This document shows, piece after piece, positions 16,140-25,883 of a stretch of DNA of 64,000 nt; the first letter of the stretch is position 1, and each line of letters starts with the position of its first letter. The position numbers and the translations under genes were made by a program. The notes below the pieces were generated by a model. That model did not search any database. It was given only the letters and a program-made list of their open reading frames with translations, and was not told the DNA's origin. This DNA is from CADCWK01 sp964244115 (GTDB lineage Bacteria; Chloroflexota; Chloroflexia; Thermomicrobiales; UBA6265). The stretch is from assembly GCA_964244115.1 (NCBI GenBank), contig CAXTHM010000002.1, positions 1 to 64,000 of the forward strand, in the 5' to 3' direction.

Positions 16140-17936
16140 ATGACCGCACTCTCGACCAGCGGCGGCGGCGGCACCCGGGCGCTGATCCGCCGGTTCGCCG
16201 GTTTCTACCGACCCTACCGCCATCTCTTCGCCCTGGACTTCTCCTGCGCCGTCATCTCCGGCCTGCTCGAACTCGGCTTCCCGCTGGCGGTCGGCCTGTT
16301 CCTCGACAACCTGCTGCCGGGCGGCAACTGGCCGCTGATCCTGGCGGCGGCCGGTGGCCTGCTCGGCATCTACCTGCTCAACACCGGGCTGATGGTCGTC
16401 GTGACGTACTGGGGCCACGTCCTCGGGATCAACATCGAGACCGACATGCGGCGGCTGGCCTTCGACCATCTCCAGAAGCTGTCGTTCGGGTTCTACGACA
16501 ACCAGAAGACCGGCCACATCGTCGCCCGGGTCACCAAGGACCTGGAGGAAGTCGGCGAGGTCGCCCACCACGGCCCCGAGGACGCCTTCATCGCGATCAT
16601 GACCTTCGTCGGGGCCTTCGTCCTGATGTTCTTTGTCCACCCGTCGCTGGCGTTCATCACGGCGATCGTCGTCCCGATCACGGTCTGGGTGACGAGCCGC
16701 TACGGTGGCCAGATGACGCAGACCTGGAAGCAGCTCTTCGCCCGGGTCGGGTCGTTCAACGCCCGGATCGAGGAGAACGTCGGCGGGATGCGGGTCGTCC
16801 AGGCCTTCGCCAACGAGCAGCACGAGCGCGACCTGTTCGCCCGGGACAACGACGGCTACCGCCGGACCAAGAAGCAAGCCTACCTCGTCATGACCAAGAC
16901 GATGTCGCTCAGCTATCTCAGCATGCGCGTCACGCAGTTGATCGTCATGGTCGCCGGTACCTACTACGTGATCGAGGGCGACCTCACCAACGGCGGTTTC
17001 GTGACGTTCCTGCTGCTGATCAACGTCTTCTTCCGGCCGGTCGAGAAGATCAACTCGGTGCTGGAGATCTACCCGAAGGGCATCGCCGGCTTCCGACGCT
17101 TCACCGAACTCGTCGACACCGAGCCCGACATCGTCGACGCTCCGAACGCGATCGCCGTCGGTGAACTGCGCGGCGAGATCCGGTACGAGCGCGTCAGCTT
17201 CCGCTACAGCACCGGTCGCCAGGTCCTGAAGGACATCGACCTCGTCATCCACGCCGGCGAGACGATCGCCTTCGTCGGGCCGTCCGGCGCCGGCAAGACG
17301 ACGATCTCCTCGCTGCTGCCACGCTTCTATGAAGTGACCGGCGGCCGGATCACGATCGACGGGATCGACATCCGGGACATGACGCTAGCCTCGCTCCGCC
17401 GGGAGATCGGCATCGTCCAGCAGGACGTCTTCCTGTTCGCCGGCACGATCCGGGAGAACATCGAGTACGGCCGCCTCGGCGCGGACGAGGCCGCGATCCT
17501 CGACGCCGCCCGGCGGGCCCGGCTCGACGAGGTGATCGCCAACCTCGCCGACGGTCTGGACACCGTCATCGGCGAGCGCGGCGTCAAGCTGTCCGGCGGG
17601 CAGAAGCAGCGCCTGGCGATCGCCCGGATGTTCCTCAAGAACCCGCCGATCCTGATCCTCGACGAGGCGACCTCGGCCCTCGACACCGAGACCGAGCGGG
17701 CGATCCAGCAGTCCCTGACCGAGTTGGCCGTCGGTCGGACGACGCTCGTCATCGCCCACCGCCTCGCCACGATCCGCAACGCCGACCGGATCGTCGTCGT
17801 GGACGAGAACGGCGTCGGCGAGCAGGGTCCTCACGCCGAACTCGTCAAGCGCGGCGGCGTCTACCGCCGCCTCCACGACGCCCAGTACCGCCTGCTGGTC
17901 GGCCGCGAGGAGCCCGAGGCCGCCTCTGCGGACTAG
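16140..17936 (+). CDS. ABC transporter, fused permease-ATPase (exporter type)
   Basis: Protein of 598 residues with one six-helix transmembrane domain (about 1-310) fused to one nucleotide-binding domain, so it works as a homodimer or pairs with a similar half-transporter. Walker A is GPSGAGKTT (about 380-388), the signature LSGGQKQRLAIARMF starts near 484, Walker B/ D-loop is ILILDEATSALD near 503-514, and the H-loop is VIAHR. AAGGAG lies 13 bases before the ATG. This is the MsbA/LmrA-like drug/lipid exporter family; the substrate is not predictable. The gene is monocistronic as far as visible. Confidence 0.93.
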   Translation: MTALSTSGGGGTRALIRRFAGFYRPYRHLFALDFSCAVISGLLELGFPLAVGLFLDNLLPGGNWPLILAAAGGLLGIYLLNTGLMVVVTYWGHVLGINIETDMRRLAFDHLQKLSFGFYDNQKTGHIVARVTKDLEEVGEVAHHGPEDAFIAIMTFVGAFVLMFFVHPSLAFITAIVVPITVWVTSRYGGQMTQTWKQLFARVGSFNARIEENVGGMRVVQAFANEQHERDLFARDNDGYRRTKKQAYLVMTKTMSLSYLSMRVTQLIVMVAGTYYVIEGDLTNGGFVTFLLLINVFFRPVEKINSVLEIYPKGIAGFRRFTELVDTEPDIVDAPNAIAVGELRGEIRYERVSFRYSTGRQVLKDIDLVIHAGETIAFVGPSGAGKTTISSLLPRFYEVTGGRITIDGIDIRDMTLASLRREIGIVQQDVFLFAGTIRENIEYGRLGADEAAILDAARRARLDEVIANLADGLDTVIGERGVKLSGGQKQRLAIARMFLKNPPILILDEATSALDTETERAIQQSLTELAVGRTTLVIAHRLATIRNADRIVVVDENGVGEQGPHAELVKRGGVYRRLHDAQYRLLVGREEPEAASAD

Positions 17937-18076
17937 AGTCGGTCTCGCCTCACGACGCGGATGAGGCTCAGGCTCTCGACCGCCGATCTCCACGCGACTC
18001 GACAATCGGTAGACATCATCATCGCCGCGCGTCAATTGTCAGTCCGAGGGGCTCCCGACGACCGGCGATGGAACCA

Positions 18077-19639
18077 TCAGCCGGGAAGCTCATCGCTGGT
18101 GAGGTCGACGGTCGGATCATCGGCATCGACCTGCCAGAGCCCGGCGGCGTTCCGAGCGAACGTCGTGTAGGACGTTCCCATCTCGCCGTAGATCTGGGCC
18201 CCGACCCGGCCGTCCGCGAAGACCTCGGCGCCGACGATGACGCGTCCCTCCGGGACCGCCGATGATGGCGGCCGTACTTCGGTGAACACGTCCGGGTGTT
18301 CGGCGTCGAAGATCGAGATGACGACCAGAGCGAGGTAGTCCGGGCTGAACCCGGCGAGACCGCGTGCGACATCCTGGCTCTGACCACAGGCCGACAGGAC
18401 GTCGAGTGTGGCGCCGATGCCGGCGACCGTCTCGCTGTCGGCAGGCTGACCGGTCCCGGCCGCGGGACGGAGGCTGTGAAGGAACGGGTCCTCGAAGAGC
18501 GCCGAGGCGCGAGCTGGGTCGGCCTGCAGGTCGGCCACGATCGCCGCGATCTGCTCAGGAGTGACCGGGTCGAGGTCGCAGGCCGCCTCCTGCCGGATCG
18601 TCGAGGTCGCGGCCGCCGACGATGCGGCGCCATCGAACACCGGTGTCAGGACGGCCGGGGTCGGCCCCGTGGCCGGAGAGGCAACCGTTTCGGCCGGCGA
18701 GACGGTCGATAGGGTGACGGCGGGCTCTCGGGCCGGTACGGTCGCTGCCGGGATCTGAACGGCCGGCGTCCCCCCGATCATTACCGCCGCCGGAGGACCA
18801 CCGGCCACGGCGTACGGGCGAACGAGCAGCGAGACGTAGAGGTTCAGACCCTCGGCCGCCGTCCGGGCGTCCCCGACGACGGACACGCCGGACGTCGCCA
18901 TCGCGGTGGTCTGGCCTCGGGTCAGTGCTTCGGACTGCTGCCCGTCGGCACCAGTCAGCGAGACACTCCCTCCCAGGACCGAGAGCAGCCCGAGGGACGC
19001 CGCATCGTCGTAGGTGCGGGTATCGGCGCTCCCGCGGGGCAGACCCACGATCGGCTGCGGGATCGGGCCGGCGGCCTGCACGACCAGCGGCATCACGACG
19101 GTCCGACCGGCCATGCTCTCCGGGATCGATAGCTGACCGACACGCCGCAGGGTGACACCCGGCGGTGTCGCAAGGTCCGGGTCGGTGGCGGCGCCGATAC
19201 CGAACAGCCAGGCAACGGCGGTCTGATCCCGGCCGTTGCCGATCGTCATGCCCGGCACCGTCGGGCGACTATTGAGGGTGTCGAGCTCGGCCGGCGCATC
19301 GGACGCAGCGCCGAAGGCGTCGCTGATCTCCGTGACCCCGATGAAGCCGGCGATCGTCCAGTTCGGTGGGTAGGGGAGTTCCATGGACGCGCCCGGTTCG
19401 ATCGACAGGGTGTAGAGGCGCAGCTCCAACCCCATGGCCGGATTCGGGATGGTGGTCCCCGTGTTGACGGGACGGCCGAGGTTCGGCCGGACATACGTGC
19501 TCGGTGGGCGCTCCCCGAAGACCGGGGTCGCCTGTCGTACCGACTGCCCGCCAGCGGCGGCGGGTTGCAGGCAACCGAACATCAGCAGCAGCGTCATGAC
19601 GACGAGTCTCATCGGGGCGACTGGCAGGTTGCTGACCAT
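18077..19639 (-). CDS. Secreted protein, cupin-like N-terminal region, unknown function
   Basis: Protein of 520 residues with an N-terminal hydrophobic signal (RLVVMTLLLMFGCLQPAAAG); the FGC could be a poor lipobox but AAA|G cleavage is equally possible. Residues about 60-270 have cupin-like features (LYTLSIEPGASMEL, SVLGGSVSLTG, LTRGQTTAM), then an Ala/Thr/Pro-rich linker (about 280-340) and a C-terminal alpha-helical part with FAGFSPDYLALVV-like segments and two cysteines (ACDLD, SACGQ). The architecture recalls the cell-surface proteins elsewhere in the window. AGGAG lies 7 bases upstream of the ATG. No confident family or function. Confidence 0.65.
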   Translation of the reverse strand: MVSNLPVAPMRLVVMTLLLMFGCLQPAAAGGQSVRQATPVFGERPPSTYVRPNLGRPVNTGTTIPNPAMGLELRLYTLSIEPGASMELPYPPNWTIAGFIGVTEISDAFGAASDAPAELDTLNSRPTVPGMTIGNGRDQTAVAWLFGIGAATDPDLATPPGVTLRRVGQLSIPESMAGRTVVMPLVVQAAGPIPQPIVGLPRGSADTRTYDDAASLGLLSVLGGSVSLTGADGQQSEALTRGQTTAMATSGVSVVGDARTAAEGLNLYVSLLVRPYAVAGGPPAAVMIGGTPAVQIPAATVPAREPAVTLSTVSPAETVASPATGPTPAVLTPVFDGAASSAAATSTIRQEAACDLDPVTPEQIAAIVADLQADPARASALFEDPFLHSLRPAAGTGQPADSETVAGIGATLDVLSACGQSQDVARGLAGFSPDYLALVVISIFDAEHPDVFTEVRPPSSAVPEGRVIVGAEVFADGRVGAQIYGEMGTSYTTFARNAAGLWQVDADDPTVDLTSDELPG

Positions 19640-20092
19640 GCTGGCTCTCCTGTCCCGTCCGGACCGACCGGGTGGGCTGCTGCGTCACGGCTTGCCGACG
19701 GTGCGGCGACGTCATATTCGTTCGGTCGATGCGTGCCACGGAGAGAGAAAACGCGGTGGGCCAGCGTTCACCGCGATTTCGGGATGATCGAGCGTGCGTT
19801 GCGTCTCCTGATCGGCAGATGCGGATTACTGGGCGTTAGGCACAATCAGATCACTCTAACCTTGGCCCGGGAGCGCCCCAGTCGACCCTGCCGATTGACG
19901 CCGGGCCGTCTCCACTGCTACCGTCACCGCACTTCGACCAAACTAATCGATTCCCACGTCAGTTCCGCCCGTTCCGCCCGGTTCTCCGGGAGTGAACGAC
20001 GGATCGGACGGCCGGGGCATCGACACGGGCGTAGCAGGGAATCTCGATCGCAGCCGGGGCGGGTCGACCCGTCACCGGGAAGGGGAGTCGCA
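19640..20092. other. 453-bp divergent intergenic region
   Basis: Between the secreted cupin-like gene (minus) and the peptide-binding protein gene (plus). Lower in GC near 19790-19870 than its surroundings. The only element that stands out is TTGACG (19895-19900) - 18 bp - TACCGT (19919-19924), a possible promoter for the uptake operon with a leader of about 160 nt. Confidence 0.4.
19895..19924 (+). promoter_or_regulatory. Candidate promoter of peptide-uptake operon
   Basis: TTGACG and TACCGT spaced by 18 bases, followed by about 160 nt of leader before the binding-protein gene. Hexamer match is good at -35 and moderate at -10; no supporting operator seen. Confidence 0.35.
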
Positions 20093-21817
20093 ATGACCGA
20101 CGATCACCACGGCGAGTCAGCGTTCACGCGGGCCGGCCGCCGGCTCAGCGCCGCCCAGGCCGACCGCCGGCGGTTCATGAAGGGCCTCCTGGCGACAGGC
20201 GCCGTCGCGACGCTGGCCGGTGTGCCGCGGTTCGCCGGCGCCCAGTCCACGCCCGAGGCGGTCACGCCGGCGAGCCCGGAGCCGTACGTCGGTGATCTCG
20301 CCGCCGAGCAGATCATGCGGGTGCCGACCGGCGAGCCGGTCACGATGGACCCCGGCGTCAGCTACGGGGACTTCGAGCTCGATATCTTCTACAACGTCTT
20401 CGAGGGTCTCGTCGGCGTCGACATGCGGACCGGCGGGGTCGTCATGCGGGCGGCCGAGAGCTTCACCAGTAATGAGGATGACACCCAGTTCACCTTCATC
20501 ATCCGCCAGGGCGCGATGTGGTCGGACGGGACGCCGCTCAACGCCAACGACTTCGCCTACAGCTGGCAGCGCGTGCTCGATCCCGACACGCTCTCGGAAT
20601 ATACCGCCGCGCTCTACCCGATCCTCAACGCCGAGGCGATCGATGCCGGCGAGATGGAGCTCAGCGAACTCGGCGTCACCGCCATCGACGACTACACCCT
20701 TCAGGTGACGCTCCAGGCCGCGACGCCGTACTTCCCACTGCTGGCGACGACGTGGACGTACGCCGCCGTGCCGAAGCACGTCATCGACGCCGTCGGGCCG
20801 GAATGGGTCGAGGCCGAGAACATCGTCTCCTCGGGCCCGTTCATGATGACGGAGTGGACCCACGACCAGCAGATCGTGCTCGAGCCCAACCCGAACTACT
20901 ACGGCGAGAAGCCGACTCTGACCCGGGCCGAGTACCGGATCTTCGAGGACTCCTCGACCCAGGGTTACATCGCCTACGAGGCTGACGAGCTCGACTACGC
21001 CGAGCCGGAGGGACCGGACCTGGACCGGATCCTGGCCGACCCGGCGCTGTCCGCCGAACTGATCCAGTTCCCGCAGTCCAACACGTACTTCGTCGTCTGC
21101 GATACGACCAACGCGCCGACCGACCAGGTCGCGTTCCGGCAGGCGCTCTCGAAGACCATCGACCGCAACACCCTCGCGAACACGATCCTCCGGGGGCAGT
21201 TCCTGCCCGCGTTCTCGGTCCTGCCGCCGGACATCCCCGGCAACAACCCGGACGCGGCCGTGATCGAGAGCGTCGAGGAGGCGCAGGCGCTGCTGGCCGG
21301 GGCCGGGATCGACCCGGCCGCGACGACGATCGAGCTGACGTACGTCAGTTCGCCGGCCCGGTACAAGACGGTCGCCGAGTACCTCCAGTCGACTTGGCAG
21401 ACGGCCCTCGGCATCACCGTGACGCTCGCCCCGCTCGAGGACTCGGCCTACAGCGACTGGCGGGCCTCCCGTGAGACGCAGGCCTACGGCGTCTACACCG
21501 GGACCTGGGGGTCGGACTTCGCCGACGCCTCGAACTGGTTCAACCAGAACTTCATCAGCCAGACCGACCACTACCGCAACCACTGGGTGAACGAGGAGTT
21601 CGACGCGCTCTGCGCCGCCGCCGCCCCGAACACCGACACCGCCGCGCGGGACGCCGCCTACGCCCAGGCGGAGGCGATCCTCGTCGACCAGGCGCCGATT
21701 ATCCCGATGTACCGGGGCAAGGCCGTCCGCGCGATCAAGCCGTACGTCAAGGATCTCTGGTTCCAGCCGATCCTCTCGGTCCCGCATCTGCGTACGGTCA
21801 AGATCGCCGTCGTCTAG
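20093..21817 (+). CDS. Peptide ABC transporter substrate-binding protein (OppA/DppA family)
   Basis: Protein of 574 residues, family 5 extracellular solute-binding protein for oligopeptides. A Tat signal is visible: DRRRFMK (R25-R27) then a moderately hydrophobic stretch and cleavage around AGA50|Q51. Family motifs include the early IFYNVFEGLVGVD, FTFIIRQGAMWSDGTPLNANDFAYSW and the mid-protein GPFMMTEW and NPNYYG. The start at 20093 is supported by AAGGGGAG 6 bases upstream. Followed by two permease genes on the same strand (gaps of about 100 and 30 bp). No ATPase gene follows. Confidence 0.93.
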   Translation: MTDDHHGESAFTRAGRRLSAAQADRRRFMKGLLATGAVATLAGVPRFAGAQSTPEAVTPASPEPYVGDLAAEQIMRVPTGEPVTMDPGVSYGDFELDIFYNVFEGLVGVDMRTGGVVMRAAESFTSNEDDTQFTFIIRQGAMWSDGTPLNANDFAYSWQRVLDPDTLSEYTAALYPILNAEAIDAGEMELSELGVTAIDDYTLQVTLQAATPYFPLLATTWTYAAVPKHVIDAVGPEWVEAENIVSSGPFMMTEWTHDQQIVLEPNPNYYGEKPTLTRAEYRIFEDSSTQGYIAYEADELDYAEPEGPDLDRILADPALSAELIQFPQSNTYFVVCDTTNAPTDQVAFRQALSKTIDRNTLANTILRGQFLPAFSVLPPDIPGNNPDAAVIESVEEAQALLAGAGIDPAATTIELTYVSSPARYKTVAEYLQSTWQTALGITVTLAPLEDSAYSDWRASRETQAYGVYTGTWGSDFADASNWFNQNFISQTDHYRNHWVNEEFDALCAAAAPNTDTAARDAAYAQAEAILVDQAPIIPMYRGKAVRAIKPYVKDLWFQPILSVPHLRTVKIAVV

Positions 21818-21919
21818 CGGGACGCGACCCAGGCCGGGCAGGGGCGGGCGGGGCGACCCGTCCGCCGCTCCCGGCCGGCGGGGCCGGGCATCGGTCCGGT
21901 CCCGCCTGTTCGAGGTGTC

Positions 21920-22852
21920 ATGAATCGCGGGACCTATGTCATCCGGCGGGTGTTGCTGCTGATCCCGACCCTGCTGGCGATCTACACCCTGACCTTCTTC
22001 CTGATCCACGCCACGCCGGGCAGTCCGTGGTCGCAGGGCGACAAGCCCGTCCACCCCCGGGTGCTGGCCCGGCTCAACGAGGCCTACGGGCTCGACAAGC
22101 CGCTCTGGCAGCAGTACCTCGACTACCTCTGGAACGTCCTCCGGGGCGACTTCGGGCCGTCCTTCGCCCAGCGCTCTCGCTCGGTGACGGACATCATCGC
22201 CTCGACCTTCCCGGTCTCCTTCCAGCTCGGGTTGCTCGCGATGGCGATCGCTCTCGTCGTCGGGCTGACCCTGGGGACGATCGGCGCCCTGAAGCACAAT
22301 TCCCTGCTCGACTACCTGACCAGCTTCCTGGCCATCATCGGGATCTCGACCCCGTCCTACGTGATCGGGTCGCTGCTGATCCTGCTGCTCGCCAGCAAGC
22401 TCCACCTCGTCCCGACCGGCGGCTGGGACGGGATCCTGAGCACGAAGGCGATCATCCCGGCGATCGCGCTGGCGCTGTTCCCGGCGGCGGTCCTCGCCCG
22501 GTACATGCGAGCCAGCATGCTGGACGTTCTCTCGGCCGACTACGTCCGGACGGCCCGGGCCAAGGGGCTGCGCGAGCAGTCGGTCGTGATCCGGCACGCC
22601 GTCCGGAACGCGCTCTTGCCGGTCCTGACCGTCTCCGGCGTCATCCTAGCCGACGTGATCACGGGGTCGTTCTTCGTCGAGACCATCTACTCCGTGCCGG
22701 GGCTGGGGCGGTACTTCGTCGAGAGCATCTCCCAGCGCGACTACCCGGTCATCCTCGGGACGGTCCTGCTGTTCGGGGCGGTGATCGCGGTCATGAACCT
22801 GGTCGTCGACCTGCTCTACCCGCTGCTCGACCCACGGATGGCGTCGTCCTGA
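21920..22852 (+). CDS. Peptide ABC transporter permease (DppB-like)
   Basis: Protein of 310 residues with six predicted membrane helices and the DppB/OppB signature: an N-terminal helix (VLLLIPTLLAIYTLTFFLIH), DYVRTARAKGL (EAA loop that docks the ATPase) and GSFFVETIYSVPGLG near the C-terminus. Typical length is 306-340. Second gene of the peptide-uptake operon, 102 bp after the binding protein. Forms the channel with the following DppC-like subunit. Confidence 0.94.
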   Translation: MNRGTYVIRRVLLLIPTLLAIYTLTFFLIHATPGSPWSQGDKPVHPRVLARLNEAYGLDKPLWQQYLDYLWNVLRGDFGPSFAQRSRSVTDIIASTFPVSFQLGLLAMAIALVVGLTLGTIGALKHNSLLDYLTSFLAIIGISTPSYVIGSLLILLLASKLHLVPTGGWDGILSTKAIIPAIALALFPAAVLARYMRASMLDVLSADYVRTARAKGLREQSVVIRHAVRNALLPVLTVSGVILADVITGSFFVETIYSVPGLGRYFVESISQRDYPVILGTVLLFGAVIAVMNLVVDLLYPLLDPRMASS

Positions 22853-22882
22853 TTGCCGCAACGAAACGAGCGGAGCCCTCCC

Positions 22883-23857
22883 ATGGCAACGGCAACCACA
22901 CTGCGGGCACCGGACGCCGCCGCCCAGTCACGGCTCGAAGTCGGCCGGCGAATCGAGGGGCCGTGGCGGAGCGCCTTCGCCCGGCTGAGCCGCAACCGGC
23001 TGGCGGTTGTCTCGGCCGGCTTCATCATCGCGGTCGCGGTCCTGGCCGTCGTCCTGCCCGAGATCCTGCCGACCAAGTACAACGACCAGAACTACGACGC
23101 CGTCACCCAGGGGCCGAGCTGGTCGCACTGGCTCGGGACCGATGAGCTGGGTCGCGACATCCTGGTCCGGCTGGTCTACGGCGCCCGGATCTCGCTGACC
23201 GTCGGCTTCGTCGTCCAGGTCGTCATCATTGCGATCGGTGTCCCACTCGGACTGATCGCGGGCTACTCCGGCGGCAAGATCGACACGGCGATCATGCGGC
23301 TGGTCGACGTGCTCTACGCGATGCCGTCGCTCCTGTTCGTGATCATCATCATGACGTTCCTGCGCGGGACGCTGGACAACAACCCGAGCGGTTTCGCCAG
23401 CCTGGTCTCGTCGCTCGACGCCCGCACCGGCGGGCTGGTAGGGGTCTACATCGGCCTCGGCCTGATCAGCTGGCTGACGGTCGCCCGGATCGTCCGCGCC
23501 AACGCGATGTCGCTCAAGGAGAAGGAGTTCGTCGAGGCCGCCCGCGGGATCGGCGCGACGCACAACCAGATCATGTTCCGCCACCTGCTGCCGAACACGC
23601 TGGCGACCATCGTCGTCGCCACCACGCTCGGCATCCCCGGCGCGATCCTCTACGAGGCTGGCCTCAGCTTCCTCGGGCTCGGCGTGACGCCGCCGACGCC
23701 GAGCTGGGGGCTGATGATCAGCGAGGCAATCCCGAACATGCGGGCACACCCGTATATGCTCGTCTTCCCGGCGCTGGCGCTGTCGCTGACCGTGCTGGCC
23801 TTCAACTTCCTCGGCGACGGCCTCCGCGACGCCTTCGACCCGTGGATGAAGCGGTAG
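22883..23857 (+). CDS. Peptide ABC transporter permease (DppC-like)
   Basis: Protein of 324 residues. The ATG at 22883 is preferred over an in-frame TTG at 22853 because CGGAG lies 7 bases before it. Features: N-terminal OppC_N helix after RLSRNRLAVVSAGF, LGTDELGRDILVRLVYGAR (DppC hallmark), the EAA loop EFVEAARGIGATHNQI and LSFLGLGVTPPTPSWG. Only 30 bp from the upstream permease stop. The operon ends at a hairpin right after this gene, so the ATP-hydrolysing DppD/DppF subunits must be supplied from another locus. Confidence 0.94.
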   Translation: MATATTLRAPDAAAQSRLEVGRRIEGPWRSAFARLSRNRLAVVSAGFIIAVAVLAVVLPEILPTKYNDQNYDAVTQGPSWSHWLGTDELGRDILVRLVYGARISLTVGFVVQVVIIAIGVPLGLIAGYSGGKIDTAIMRLVDVLYAMPSLLFVIIIMTFLRGTLDNNPSGFASLVSSLDARTGGLVGVYIGLGLISWLTVARIVRANAMSLKEKEFVEAARGIGATHNQIMFRHLLPNTLATIVVATTLGIPGAILYEAGLSFLGLGVTPPTPSWGLMISEAIPNMRAHPYMLVFPALALSLTVLAFNFLGDGLRDAFDPWMKR

Positions 23858-23875
23858 AGCGTAAGCGGGCCGGCG

Positions 23876-23899
23876 CGGCGTCAGGGTGACCTGACGCCG
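23876..23899 (+). terminator. Terminator of the peptide-uptake operon
   Basis: Perfect 10-bp stem (CGGCGTCAGG 23876-23885, CCTGACGCCG 23890-23899) with loop GTGA, 18 bp past the DppC-like stop. No U-tract, as is common in very GC-rich genomes. Confidence 0.55.
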
Positions 23900-24051
23900 A
23901 ACCCGAGGGTGAGATCGTCCCCCGACGACGCCAGCTGGACGGACGGTCCGTCAGCATCCCATCGAACCTCGTGCGGAATGCGGTCCGAGCGGGAACGACC
24001 GTGGCGATAGGGGAGACGGTCGACCTCGATCTTCACCCGGCGACGACTCAC
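23881..24051 (-). CDS. Possible 56-residue hypothetical protein
   Basis: A minus-strand frame starting GTG with product MSRRRVKIEVDRLPYRHGRS... and ending GFGVRSP. The N-terminus is strongly basic. No ribosome site is apparent, and the 3' end overlaps the operon terminator hairpin. It fills an otherwise empty 286-bp gap, so it may be a gene remnant. No family recognised. Confidence 0.2.
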   Translation of the reverse strand: MSRRRVKIEVDRLPYRHGRSRSDRIPHEVRWDADGPSVQLASSGDDLTLGFGVRSP

Positions 24052-24143
24052 GGACGTCGAATGCGGATAAGCTACGTTACCCGCAATACCAGTTCAGGGT
24101 TCGGTTCTCCCGGGCGATGACGGGAACCCTCGCTATCTAGCGA

Positions 24144-24812
24144 TCAGGGGGCGAAGCGCTTCCAGTTCCCCTCGGAGATGACTTCGACGGAGCCATCAGC
24201 GACTCTGATCGCGGTGTCATCGTCAATCGCGTACGCGGGCCCGGACATGCCGGCGGCCCATCGCTCCGCGTCGGCCATGGTGTTCTGCGGCAGATCCTCG
24301 TGGTCCAGGTGCGGGAAGATCGAGAAATCGACCAGGCCCAGCGTCTCGTCGCCACCGGTCGGCGGCGTCCAGCCGACGAAGTACTGTCCGATGCGGGGCG
24401 CCATCACCATGCTCCCGGCGCTGAGTCCCACGTAGACCGTGCGGAGCGACGGCAGGAGGTCGGCCAGGCCGGACTGCCGCATCCAGTGGCTCAGGTACAG
24501 CGGGTCGCCGCCGTTCACCAGCAGGACATCCGTCTGCCGGACCAATGGGACCCAGAACGATTCGTCGATGCTGGGCAGCGCGGTCAGCTCCAGTACGCCC
24601 ATCGACTTCCAGCCCAGTTCGACCATCGGACACCTCGGTTCCAGACCGCTGATGAAGTTCCAGGCCCGGCTCGGCCCAGCCATCGCTTGCGCGTACGACC
24701 CGGTGGGAATGCAGAGGGCGCTGGACTCGGCGATCGGTTTGCCCAGCATGTCGACCAGCGCGTCGTGAATGCTCGCGTTCCTGATGCCGGCGGATGTGAG
24801 CAGTAACTTCAC
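24144..24812 (-). CDS. Peptidase S51 / Type 1 glutamine amidotransferase-like protein
   Basis: Protein of 222 residues related to aspartyl dipeptidase PepE and cyanophycinase. The nucleophile elbow reads YVGLSAGSMV with S131, and VNGGDPLYLSHWM corresponds to the conserved GGN-like loop. The family length (about 220) fits. The first ATG is used; GAGGGCACC lies about 5 bases upstream. It is transcribed toward the uptake operon and lies between that operon and three further amide/peptide hydrolase genes, which supports a role in intracellular peptide breakdown. Exact specificity is unknown. Confidence 0.85.
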   Translation of the reverse strand: MKLLLTSAGIRNASIHDALVDMLGKPIAESSALCIPTGSYAQAMAGPSRAWNFISGLEPRCPMVELGWKSMGVLELTALPSIDESFWVPLVRQTDVLLVNGGDPLYLSHWMRQSGLADLLPSLRTVYVGLSAGSMVMAPRIGQYFVGWTPPTGGDETLGLVDFSIFPHLDHEDLPQNTMADAERWAAGMSGPAYAIDDDTAIRVADGSVEVISEGNWKRFAP

Positions 24813-25029
24813 GGTGCCCTCCCGATCGTTCTTCTGAGCCGTCCCCGAACGCTCGGATCGAAGAGCGTCACGGGAATGATCGAACAGCTCATCTGCGGAT
24901 GACGGCTATGGTACCCGCGATTTCGTCTGGAGAGATCGTACGGTCCCGACATCGGACCGCCGGACCGGTGGGCCCGATGCGAGAATATCGGCTCGGTGTC
25001 GGGGATCGAGGGCGGGAAGGAGAACGGGG

Positions 25030-25883
25030 ATGGTCTGCATGGACGTGACGACGGAGCCTGCTCGGTGGCGGATCGGCCTGGCGGCGGTGCGGAACGCCCC
25101 GTCGGTCGACGAGCGGCTCGCGACGCTCGACCGGATGCTCGGCGAGGCCGCCACCCGGGAGGTGGCGATCGTCTGCTTCCCGGAGACGTACATCCCTGGG
25201 CTGCGCGGGATGGATTTCCCGGTCCCGCCGCCCGACCAGCGCCGGCAGGAAGTGGCGCTCGCGGCGGTCCGGGAATCGGCGAAGCGGCACCGTGTCGCCG
25301 TCGTCGTCGGGATGGAATGGGAGACGGAGCGCGGGCTGCACAACACGGCGCTCGTGGTCGGACGCGACGGCGAGGTCCTCGGTCAGCAGACCAAGAACCA
25401 GATCCCCGTCGAGGAGTCGGCGCATTATGTCGCCGGGACCGAGCGACGCCTGTTCGCGGTCGACGGTGTCCCGTTCGGCGTGACGATCTGCCACGAGGGC
25501 TGGCGCTACCCGGAGAGCGTTCGCTGGGCAGCGGCCGAGGGCGCTCGGGTCGTCTTCCACCCGCAACTGACCGGCAGCGACCTGGCCGGCCCGACCCTCG
25601 CGCGATGGGGCGACCCGGCCGCGCCCTACTACGAGAAGGCGATGGTGATGCGCGGGATCGAGAGCACCGTCTACTTCGCCAGCGTCAACTACGCGATGGG
25701 CTACCAGGAGTCCGCGACGACGCTGATTGGCCCGGAGGGCGACGTGCTGGCGTATGTCCCGTACGGCGAGGAGCAGTTGCTGGTCTGCGACCGCGATCTC
25801 TCGCTGGNNNNNNNNNNACCGGTTTCATCGCGAGACGGTTCAACCCCGCCGCCTACCCGCGGCCGATCGCCGCCACCCCGTAG
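25030..25883 (+). CDS. Nitrilase-superfamily amide/nitrile hydrolase (interrupted by scaffold gap)
   Basis: Carbon-nitrogen hydrolase with the Glu-Lys-Cys triad: CFPETYIPG (Glu), TKNQIPVEES (Lys) and TICHEGWRYPE (Cys). AAGGAG lies 7 bases upstream of the ATG at 25030. The frame runs intact to DRDLSL at 25807, where ten Ns follow; beyond the Ns the expected C-terminal tail (TGFIARRFNPAAYPR) continues in a different frame to a stop at 25883. The 10 Ns are thus a placeholder of unknown true length, not a biological frameshift. Substrate not determined. Followed on the same strand by M42 peptidase and amidase genes. Confidence 0.85.
25808..25817. other. Assembly gap (10 N)
   Basis: Ten undetermined bases inside the nitrilase-family gene. 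The flanking reading frames belong to one protein but are out of phase across the Ns, so the stated gap length is not the real one. Confidence 0.98.

Noticed and set aside
20117..22597. Antisense frame of 826 codons across the peptide-uptake operon
   Set aside because: Shadow of two well-recognised genes; Arg/Asp/Gly-biased product with no domain and no ribosome site.
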